A DNA stretch of 11,412 nt from Polyrhizophydium stewartii (lineage: Eukaryota; Chytridiomycota; Chytridiomycetes; Rhizophydiales), in NCBI GenBank assembly GCA_027604665.1, contig JADGIZ010000589.1, forward strand, positions 1-11,412, written 5' to 3'. Made by a program: the position numbers and the translations under genes. Of the stretch, positions 1 through 8,945 are shown piece after piece. Below the pieces are notes generated by a model that was given only the letters and a program-made list of their open reading frames with translations, was not told the origin of the DNA and searched no databases. Positions within the stretch are counted from its first letter, which is position 1, and each line of letters opens with the position of its first letter.

Positions 1-3000
1 CTCCTGGGCCCCGCGCCCCCGAGTCATGTCGTCGCGCGCATGCTCGAGCTCGCCGACCACGTCACCCGCTCGTGCGCCGCTGTGCTCGCCGCCGTCGCGA
101 CCCCAACCTCCGCCGTCAGGCCGCTCTTCACAGCCGTGCAGCTGGTCGGCAGCAACCTGCTGGAATTGCTCGAGCTTGTCCGCTCGCACGCCCAGCCCGC
201 CCTGCAGGCCGCCCCCGACTCCGCCGCCGGCCACGCCGCCTTCAAGCAACTTTACCGCCAGGTCGAGCTCTCGCTGAGGCCAGTCACCAACATCGTCGGC
301 AAGCACAGCAAGCCAAAGACCGCCGCGGGGCTCGCCGACGCCTGCATCGGGGATCTGATCCCGGCGAGCTCGGCACCGCAGCTCCAGGTCGCTGTCGAGC
401 AGCTGCTTGCAGACATGCGCCGGCTCATCGAGTTCCTCATTGGCGATGCCCACGACCGTGCCTACATCGACCGCACGCCTGCCGCGACCCCAACCCCAGA
501 CACGCTCGGCGTCGCCGCCCGCACATCCCTCGACCATCTGCAAAAGACACCTCGGACCGGCGGCGGCGGCGTGCATCGCACCGCCTCGCTGGAGAGTCTT
601 GCGAGCACCGCCTCGACCACGTCGGTCGTCTCGATCGCGACATTCGACTCGTCTGGCATGCTTTCGATGGCTTCCACAAACGCCTCGACGACCCAGGACT
701 ACTTGTCCAACGTCGCCTGGACCCCGTCACACTCTGCCGCCTACGGTCACGACCCAGCCGCAACCCCGGTCCCCGGTGGACACAGGCGCGACTCGATCGC
801 TGGTTGGCAGGGCATCGCCCACAGCGTCGAGTCCTCCGTGGCCGCCCACCCCACACATGCTGTCTTCCAGATGCCCGCCATTGTGCCCGCCGCCACCACA
901 ACGTCGGCACACAACTACTACGCAGAGTGCGCCAACGTTTACTTGCACTCGGTCAACGAGCATCTCGCCTTTCTCTTTACGACCCAGCTCGCCAACGACG
1001 CCATGCACGCTCTCTCCAACGTGCAGCATCTCGTCAGCAGCGCTTGTGCTAGCATCGCCGAGCTCCAGCGTATCGCCGCTGCCGAGGAGGCCAACAATGC
1101 GGCACAGTCCAAGATCGCCAAGAGCCAGTCCGACGCCCAGCAGCTTGAGATCAAGCGCCTCACCGACTCGCTCGACGCCGCTCAGTCCAAGATTGCCGAC
1201 AAGAGCGTCAAGGTTGCCCGCCTCGAGGCGACCGTCAAGGAGCTGCAGGCCCGCAACGCCGCCATCACCGACAAGGCGAAGCAGAACAAGGCGCGTGCCC
1301 GTGAGATCCTCGCGCAGAACAAAGAGGTCGGTGTCTGGTCGGCCAACATGCAGGCACAGATGCAAGGCCTCGAGACCCGCCTGCATGAGCTCGACGCCGC
1401 CAACAAGCAGCTCCAGGTCACCATCGACACGCTTGCGCGTGAGAAGATTGCATCGGCAGCTGAGCTCGAGCGCGTTCGCGGCGAGGCAGCCACCGCCAAG
1501 ACCGCCCACCAGCAGGAGATGGCTGCGCAGGTGGCCCAGGCCGAGGCGCGATGCAAGATCGCCGAAGAGAGCGCCGCCCGCATTGCTGCCGACCACTCGC
1601 GCGCGGCTCGCGACGTCGACCGCCTCAATGCAGATCTGGCGTCGCTGCGCGAGGCGTACCACCGTCTGCTTGCGTCAACCGCCGCAGCAGCAGCGGCCAC
1701 CGCCCCAATGGCCGAGCACAAGTCTGTCTCCGCCGCGCCAGTACCTTCTGCCAAGCACCGTAAGCAACAGCCAGGGTTCCCGATGCCAAACGAGCAGTCA
1801 TCGTCCAAGCAGCCCGTCCAAGGCCCCGGCCACCACGCGCCGAGCCGCGGTCCCCTCCCGCCAGTTCCATCGGATGCCGCCGCTGCGCAGATACCCTCGG
1901 CCAAGCCGTCCAAAGGCAGGCGGGGCAGTGCTGCGCCTGGTAACGTCTCGTTTGCGCCGCTGCCCACCAGCTTCACCGAGGAACGGCGCCAGCGACCGCG
2001 GCAGGCACAGACCTCGTCACCGCAGTACGCCGAGCCAAGCTTTGCGATCCTGACCGGGAACGATTCGTGTGCCATTGACGCGCCGTCGCAGATGTGCCTC
2101 GACGACTCGGACATCTCCGACACAACGCCGCAGGACCTGCGCTCGATCAACCGCAGCTGCGCCTTGCTCGACCAGTCGGCCAGCGAGCTCCCCAGCTGCA
2201 TCATCAACGAGTCGATCGACCATGTGCCGGAGCCGTCCGTCATTATTCCGCGCAAATCCTCGCTCCAGGTCGTACCTTACAAGTCGCCCATCAAGCACTA
2301 CCGCGATTTGCCCTGGCAGTACATCGAGGCCGCGCTCGAGTACCACAAGGTCCGCGGCGAGCTCTTCCAAAGGCGTCTTCGCATATTTCCGGTACGGCCG
2401 GCCAGCATGCGCACCGCCAAACGATCGTCGGCTATCATCACCATCCAAGCGCACTGGCGCGGATACGTGACCCGCAAGCGCTTCCTTGGCTGCCGAATGC
2501 GCTTCCTGGTCGCCGTTGAACTTGTTGAAACCGAGGCATCGTACCTTCAGGGGCTGTTCTCGGTCATCAAGGTGAGCGCCATTTGGGCGTGCTGCTCGTC
2601 TGCCGATGGCTCGCGTCGTGACACACCCAACGATTGCAGTGCGCTCCGCCCATCAAGCAGGCACTCACGTCGGCTCCCAAGGGAGCCATGACTCGCGACG
2701 ATTTTAGCCTCATCCTGCTCTCAATCGAAAAGATTGCCAACACAAGCGCCACGCTGCTGTACACCATGGTCAAGCGGCTGCACGAGTGGCATATCAATCA
2801 GACCGTGGGCGACCTGTTCGAGCGCATGGTGTGCGGCCGCTTGGAAACATGTGCGCGCCTGCTGCTCGGCTCACACGGCTGTTTGAATCCAGTCGGCGCC
2901 GATGAAGGTCTATTACTCGTACTTTGACCGCTACCCCGATGCCATCAAGTACTTTTCGCTGCCCGAAGCCGTCATGGTAGCCTCTCTGGCTGCTCGAGAA

Positions 3001-4495
3001 ACAACGCTGCTTGTGGCTGTGGCTGACAGAACCACGGCATTGCCAACAGGAAATGGAGGCGCAGGCCGCGAACCAGCTACAGGACCTGCTCATCACGCCG
3101 ATCCAGCGCCTGCCTCGTTACCTTATTCTTATCCGGGTGCGCTCGGCTGCCACTCCTTACAATTTCTGCAGCTGAAGTTGGGATGCTGATGATGCGTCTG
3201 ATTTGGTCGCTGTACCCCCCGCGATAACACAGGAGATGCTCAAGCACACCGGTGCGCATCACCCCGACACCCAGCGGCTCAACAAAGCGTGCGAGAAGCT
3301 CGACCAGACCATCCGCTGGGTCGACGGCAGCTCTCGTATCGAGAAGGAGCTCAAAAAGATTGGGCAGTGCATTCGCGATCTCCCGTTCGTAAGTGAGTAT
3401 GCTTGCGGCTCGTCCAATCCCACATGCTGACGAGCTTTCTGCATTGAAGCCGCTCTATCGAGAGGGTCGTCGGCTGCTCTTTGCGGCGCCGCTCGAGGAC
3501 GACCGCGAGTCGCCCGATGACTCCATTTGCACCAGCAACCCTATTGTCAGCCAGCGGTTCCTATTCCTATTCTCGGATATCATCCTCGGCGCCGAGACAA
3601 TCCTTGAGCATGAGGCCACAGCGCACAACTTCCAGTTCCGCTGGGCACTTGCACTGGCTGACATCACAAAGATCGAGGCCAAAGAGGACATTCCATGTGG
3701 GGCTTGCTCGAGCATTCTCTCGCCCTGCCCCCAAAGCCGCCGTGTGTTAACCATGGGGTCGGAAACCATTCTACCGGCTGCGCCAGTTGGAAACATGCCT
3801 CGCAAGTTCACCCGCCTCACCATCGGATGGAAAACAACGACGCAAAAGGGGACGCACCTGATCCCGGACCTCAAGCCGCAGGACGGCCGCATTTGGCTGT
3901 CGGTGAGCGCTGTGGCCCAGTAAGTGAAGATCACGACCAGATGAGCCAAGCTGACACAATCGCCGATATTCAGCGCCTCCAGGAGGCTCAAGCCACCGCT
4001 TCCGTGCTCCCCGGCGCCGTCCGCGACATTGGCTTTGTTTCTGGACCGCAGCAAGACATGAACACAACTCAGAGCACGCGCCAGGCTGTGGCGGCGGCAG
4101 CAGCATCCAACATCTCGATATCCGCAGACGAGAGCGTGGCATACGACGGCGGAAACACGAGCATCCTTGAGGACATGATCAACTCTTCGAGCACCCTGCG
4201 CAAGCTCAGGAACTTTGTCCGCAGGCCGAGCAACGACAGCATCGGCGATCCCAAAGGGGACAGCCACTTTGAGCTCACTGACGGCCTCAACCTGTCGGCT
4301 TTGATGTCGTCCAGGAGCAAGACACTCCGTCTGGGGCTCGGCAAGCGTCAGACCGGCCAGTCACGCATCGCTGCCTTGCGACAGGAAGTGGACAGGTGCG
4401 TCTCGTCTTGCCTTGCGGCATAAAAAACACGTTCATGTGCTGAGCTGTCTGATGGTCGCGATAGATTCTGTTCCGTCAATGAGACACATGAATGA
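1..4495 (+). CDS. RhoGEF with coiled coil, IQ motif, DH and PH domains (5' end possibly outside window)
   Basis: This is a Dbl-family exchange factor predicted to load GTP onto a Rho/Rac/Cdc42 GTPase. Exons: (1 or 40)..2571, 2640..2828, 2893..2976, 3050..3136, 3233..3388, 3450..3696, 3787..3902, 3974..4395, 4465..4495. All phases agree and give 1287 residues from the ATG at 40. The frame is open to base 1, so the true start may lie upstream. A helical N-terminal region is followed by a Ser/Thr/Ala-rich linker and a coiled coil (about 345-545). An IQ motif at about 798-816 (TIQAHWRGYVTRKR) should bind calmodulin or a light chain. The DH domain (about 822-1010) shows CR1 (VELVETEASYLQGL, with its conserved Glu) and CR3 (LLITPIQRLPRYLILI). 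The PH domain follows (about 1015-1150), with RFLFLFSDIIL and a final Trp in GRIWLS. The tail is low-complexity, with no RasGEF domain. The family call is firm; the start and the last short exon are less so. Confidence 0.85.
3697..3786 (+). other. Candidate intron in the PH domain that keeps the reading frame
   Basis: This GT...AG segment is 90 nt, a multiple of three, and has no in-frame stop, so it could be spliced or translated. Splicing joins KEDIP to FGNMPRKFT and gives a compact PH domain. Retention adds 30 residues rich in Cys, Ser and Pro. A GTTAAC-like branch site lies inside it. I favour splicing because the inserted residues do not look like a PH strand or loop. Confidence 0.5.
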
Positions 4496-4517
4496 AAGCG
4501 ACATTCTTATTATTCTT

Positions 4518-4523
4518 ATTAAA
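4518..4523 (+). other. Probable poly(A) signal ATTAAA of the RhoGEF gene
   Basis: The hexamer ATTAAA lies 22 bp after the GEF stop, in a short AT-rich patch that stands out from the GC-rich surroundings. ATTAAA is the commonest variant of AATAAA in eukaryotes. Only about 90 bp remain before the next gene's ATG, so the 3'UTR must be short. Confidence 0.45.
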
Positions 4524-4609
4524 TTTGGCAATGGTGAACTTCTGTGTGTTGATCGAGCGCCTGAGGCCGATTACTGGTCGATGCGATTAGAATTTTCTCG
4601 ACTTGCGCA

Positions 4610-7107
4610 ATGATCTCAGACGACAGGGTGCCTTCAGCGCGCACACCCGTCAAGGTGCGGTGCGTCCGGGGCTCAGGGAACCCAGACATTGCCCGAACAC
4701 TATTGCTGGCATCCGGACTCACGGCCCCGCACATCAACCGCCGCCGACGCCGCCGTGGCACGCGTCGCGGCACAACAGAGTGTCAGATCCAACAGCGGAA
4801 AGCGAGTCGACGGCGGCCTGACGCCGCTGCCCTCGGAGGACGAAGGTAGGTGTCGCTTTGTCCCTGATGCTGACAGCGCGACTCTGACACCCTCGCCGGA
4901 GCAGCCGACTTTCCGACCATATACCTGCAATCAAACTATCGCAAAGAGCCGTTGTCACACTCCGGCTCGCACTCGACGACCACGCACAAAGCGCGTCGCG
5001 ACGAGCAGTCCCCGACAACTAAGCTCGGCTTATCCTCGCAAAGCACACAGTCGGCAGCGCAGCAGTCTGTGAGGCGTCAGCTGCGCGCGCCGAAGCCAAG
5101 GCAGCCGTCACGCACGGCCTCTCGAGCATCGCCCGCACCCGCTGGGCCGGCCAAGGAGTCCGCAGCACATCCAGTCGACGCAGCATCCGGATCAGCCATC
5201 AGCCATGCAACTGAGGCAGAGTCTCGCGAAGAGACCCACGAGAGAGCCGAGGTTTGCCACTGGTCGGGCTTGATTGTTGCTGCGCGGATGCTGACTCGAT
5301 TCCAAGGCGGGGGCCACGCCTACAGACGACAAAGAGATTGACGGGTTCCTCAAATCGATCCTTCAACGTCAAGAAGAGATCAAGTCCGTCAAGGTCTGAG
5401 CTCGCCTGAGCCACCAATGTTTGTTGTCGCATTATTGTCCGCGGAGCGGCTGATCAATGGCCCTCATGAAGCCCGAGGCGCAGCAGAAGCTCGCACTACT
5501 CAAACGGGCCGTCGAGACTCGAAACACATCGCTCATCAACTTTGAACTCGCCCACGCAGACACGCCGCCAGGCTCACAGCAGGTGCACGCCGACCAGAGT
5601 CGCTGCAGTGCGTTCAGCGGGATTGACAACTAGACGGGTTCTGAGTTCAGGAAGCTGAGAATACTGAGGAGGAGCGCAAGTTGAATTACAAGATCCAGCA
5701 AGGCCTGATCAAGATCAAGGAGCTCGACGTCATACTTGGTGAAAAGATTTTTGTGAGTCGCTGCAGTGCGATAGATCCGGTGAAAACCGCTTGCGCTGAT
5801 ATGCATTCCAGGCGGCGCGCACGCTCAAGAAAGAGCGCATCCTGCGTGAAAGCGCATCTGGAACACCGCAAATCTCCACGGGAGCGCGACCGCTGTCGTA
5901 TCACGACACGCTTTCTGACGAAGAGATGGATGACGAGGATTTTGAGCTGCGCAGTGTGCATTCTGTTGATCGAGACACTTTTATCACCGAGCCAAAGCTG
6001 CTGCTGCGCGCGAAAATCGGCCGCCAGGCGCTGGACAGCAGCTCTAAGAAACGTGAGTTTTGTATTCCCACGGCTTTGAACCGCGTCTGCTTCTGACCCG
6101 CGCCGCAGGGCAGAACGATCCAAAGACAGCAGACGCGCCACCCAAAAAAGGGTACAAGCAGGGCGACTTTATCGGGCGCAATATCGCTGTATGCCGATGC
6201 CACGGGCATTTACCCATATATCTCTCTGACGGAAGTTGTCTTTGCGCAGCTGGGCCCTGATGCGCGATACTACAGCGCCATGACCGAGGAGGAGATGGAT
6301 CGCGTCAATCGCCTTCTCGACGAGGACGACGAAGACGACTCCCTAAATCAGAGCCGCGGCGACGGCAGCTGCGCGCCAAGCGACACAGAACCGCCTGGGC
6401 AGCCACCACTTTCCATTTCAAGCGGCGGATCTAGGCCAATGAGCACGGCGTCGAGTGGCTTCATGCCCATCCCAAGTGACCTCGCGCATCTGCGCACGAT
6501 TGATAGGTTCGTTGTCGACGCTTAAACGGTTAAAATTGCATTCACAGCTCCGGCTCATGCATCCACACACCAGCCGGCTTGCGGAGATTATTCCACAACG
6601 CCAGTGGGAGGACAAGTCGCTCGTTTGGTCGACACCATCGACGTCGGGATTCCACACGCCTCTCGCAGACAACTGGATGCGCAGCGGGCTTACATCGGCT
6701 GCGACCAGCGCTTCGAGTGGCCGTGATCGAGGCAAGCTCGAATATTTGCGTGCGGCTGGATAAGGATCCAAACTGCTGACTGGCCGGTGCGTACTAATCA
6801 ACACAGACCTCGAGTCAATCCTACACGATGTCGATCTGCCGAAAACAGCAGCGCAGATCATGTCTGAACAGGAGTGCCTCAAGATAATCGACCAGCAACT
6901 CGAGGAGCTCCACAACACAGAGCCCCGGGTAATCACGCCGGAGATGGGCAGCTATGACCAATTGCGGCTGAGCCGGCTGACCGACGGACCACCCTGTCGA
7001 TACAGCCGCTCACGCGAGCAGATCTCGACGCACTGCTCGCGCAGTACACATGCAGCGACTTGGTACCTGGCGCCTCGGCACCAGACATGCGTGCGCTTAA
7101 TAAATGA
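4610..7107 (+). CDS. FSIP1-like (fibrous sheath interacting protein 1) axonemal protein
   Basis: Exons: 4610..4654, 4779..4845, 4905..5251, 5307..5393, 5472..5582, 5651..5752, 5812..6052, 6109..6188, 6250..6506, 6574..6749, 6807..6928, 7006..7107. All phases match, giving 578 residues, close to mammalian FSIP1 (about 580, from memory). Residues 1-150 are low-complexity (Ser, Thr, Arg, Ala). The core helix (about 229-262) has EEERKLNYKIQQGLIKIKEL then DVILGEKIF, continuing across a junction into AARTLKKER. An acidic stretch follows. GYKQGDFIGRNIALGPDARY (about 348-367) parallels the 'DFIKRNIELAKES' region of FSIP1. DLAHLRTIDSRLAEI (about 438-452) and the closing LTRADLDALL also parallel it. 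FSIP1 is known from sperm fibrous sheath and cilia; an axonemal role here is inferred. Introns are 55-124 nt. The start rests on a good in-phase ATG only. Confidence 0.75.
6792..6798 (+). other. Canonical branch site TACTAAT in intron 10 of the FSIP1-like gene
   Basis: TACTAAT lies just upstream of the CAACACAG acceptor ending at 6806. It fits the consensus branch site of fungal introns and confirms the 57-nt intron 6750-6806. That intron in turn fixes the reading frame of exon 10, where all three frames are open. Confidence 0.6.
7099..7104 (+). other. AATAAA overlapping the end of the FSIP1-like coding region
   Basis: The last two sense codons (Asn-Lys) spell AATAAA, directly followed by the TGA stop. 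If used as a poly(A) signal, cleavage would fall some 10-30 nt past the stop and leave almost no 3'UTR. It may be chance, since AAT-AAA is an ordinary codon pair. Confidence 0.3.
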
Positions 7108-7396
7108 AGGCGACGGCTGCGTCGCCGCGGTGCTGCCTGTCCTACTCGGCGATCGAACTGTATCGCGAGATCGGCATGCGGTACTAGAGTGTGCCAAAGG
7201 ACCCAAACTAACAACTTTGACGCACATGATATTTCTCGCGTACCTGCTGAGCCTGGGCTGAACCGGTGAAGTTAAGGGTGATGTGATTTACCCACGCCCA
7301 TTCTCCGCAACAAAACGCAAAGAGAAGCACCCATGACTTTATGGTTGTGTGCAGGATCACTGGAGAGTCGTTTGCCTCAACAGCAAATCCTGCCGT
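7108..7396. other. Convergent intergenic region, no gene seen
   Basis: This 289-bp stretch lies between the tail-to-tail FSIP1-like gene and the minus-strand gene ending at 7397. It should hold both 3'UTRs and terminators. No ORF continues a neighbour's domain, and there is no obvious RNA fold or repeat. It is somewhat more AT-rich around 7200-7340. Confidence 0.4.
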
Positions 7397-8783
7397 TCAC
7401 AGCCCAGCTATCGGCACGGTGAGACCGGCGTCGATTCTTTTGTGCAAGATCATCCTGTCGTGATCACGGTGCGACATCCCTGTGCGATCGTTAGAGGCCT
7501 GACTGTCGTTGTTGTTGTAGTCGGTGAAAGTCTGGACTCCCGAGCGCTTTGACTGCTCCTTGGGCGAGAGATGGATGCCAAAGTGCTTTTTGTTCGTCAG
7601 TGGGTGCGAGCGCGTGTAGCTGCGAGGCGTGGGGCCAGACGTGAATGACGCCAGTGTCTCGCTCGAGTATTTGAAGCCAGATGGGTTGTCCAGCGGGGTT
7701 GGGCGGCCCGCGGGTTTGGCCAGATCTTCGGGCGTCGGAAACGGCCTTGGAAAGCCGGGTACCGAAAAGTCGGTTGCATTTGTCGATGCCTTGGCGGTGC
7801 TGCACGGCAAGTCAGCGTCGGTGTGCCGCGGAACCCATCAACGCCGAGCGGGCAGGCTGCGCCGTACCCATCGACATGCGGGCGAGGTTCAACAGACGTG
7901 CGGTCAAGGAGACTGGACGCGAGGCCGCGCGTCAGTAACGGTGACATGAAGACATGCACGAGAGATGCCTCACCGCTTGCGGCGATAAAGCAAGTCGGCG
8001 TCTTCAAATCCCAGGAACCATACATGATCGCGCAGCTGGATCCCGCGGCGGGGTCGTTCGCCGACTTCTTTGGACTTGTCGGTGAAGTCGGCACCGTGGG
8101 TCGATACGAATCCGTCCTTGAGACGTAATTGCAAGTGAAGAAGTGCATGGGATAGTAAGCGTATGGATGGTTTGTTCAGCCAGAACATGTGCATCGACGA
8201 TGCAGTTTCGAGTAGAACACATGGCAAACGTATTAAGATGGATGGGTCAAGGCACCACACTCGCAAACGCGCTCGAATGTTTGGCCAAGATCGCCCTCTA
8301 GTACAGCCAGCCGCGGTCGTTGCTGCAACGGCGATTTGTGCCGCGCTTGCTGCCCACGGAGGCAGCGATTGCCCGGACGATGCTGCAGATGCTGCAGTAG
8401 CGAAAGGAGGGAAGGCGGATTGACATCGGCGAGCGGCCAGTGGGCACGCACTTTAAATCCATAGTCCCAGACTCCAGGAGTCTCTGCTGCCTTTGTGATC
8501 TTGAGGCGGCGCTTGGGCATGGCGAGGCGAGCGCGACGTGCGGTGAGGGTCGCAGGGGCGTGACGCGGGTAGATCGCAGGCCTGCAGAGGAGCTGCCGAT
8601 GAGGCGACCGATACGGAGTCACGAACGAGCGTGTGTGATGCCGAGCGAGCTGGCACGACCGAGTTCGGGCACGAGATATGTGTGCGGCGATGCGCTGAGA
8701 CTCGAGCGGTTGGCGGCAAAGCCGGTAAAACCCGATCGTCGGCGAAATAACGCCTCGAGGTCGGGGTCGAGAGATGCTTTCAT
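7397..8783 (-). CDS. Unrecognised spliced gene, 5' part uncertain
   Basis: I do not recognise this protein. Three 3' exons are well supported: 8116..7974, 7912..7868 and 7799..7397, with introns of 61 and 68 nt, good GT-AG ends and matching phases. They encode 196 residues with a charged start (DGFVSTHGADFTDKSKEVGE), a hydrophobic patch (LRDHVWFLGFEDADLLYRR), then a Pro/Ser/Thr-rich part with short FP.PTPEDL and GFKYSSETLASF segments, ending HRDHDRMILHKRIDAGL. No transmembrane segment is seen in these exons. Upstream, a well-formed 60-nt intron (8451..8392) has a strong pyrimidine tract. One in-phase model uses ATG 8783 (8783..8623, 8581..8452, 8391..8269), but it needs a 41-nt intron. ATG 8520 is the alternative start. 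The composition loosely recalls short disordered ciliary proteins, but this is not a homology claim. Confidence 0.45.
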
Positions 8784-8945
8784 TTTGGAAGTTTTGCGAT
8801 GTGAGAGTGGGTTGGTTGAGAAGGCAAAAGGAATGGATGGTGCAGTGGTGAGGGGAAGCGGGCTGCCGGCATTGCAGCGGCGTCGATGTGACGAGCGGCC
8901 GTCGATCAAAGTGCCAGCTACAGTGCGTATGTTGCCGTGATGCGA

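Noticed and set aside
407..2053. Long plus-strand reading frame of 548 codons inside the first GEF exon
   Set aside because: It is rich in Arg, Ser and Pro, typical of an off-frame read of GC-rich coding DNA. The overlapping frame carries the coiled coil, IQ and DH motifs.
1182..2255. Antisense frame of 357 codons opposite the coiled coil
   Set aside because: Cys/Ser/Ala-rich composition and no recognisable motif; it mirrors the codon bias of the sense strand.
4096..4107. GCG/GCA-type alanine codon run as a trinucleotide repeat
   Set aside because: It is a short imperfect run encoding five alanines in the GEF tail and looks like ordinary low complexity.
5326..5336. Acceptors at 5325 and 5336 for exon 4 of the FSIP1-like gene
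   Set aside because: The first does not match any donor phase and the second lacks a pyrimidine context. The AG at 5306 lies 11 nt after a CTGAC branch site, is in phase and gives a 55-nt intron.
6548..6573. Acceptor at 6547 for exon 10 of the FSIP1-like gene
   Set aside because: It gives either a 34-41 nt intron or a wrong phase. The CAG ending at 6573 gives a 67-nt intron, correct phase and the family-like IDSRLAEI junction.
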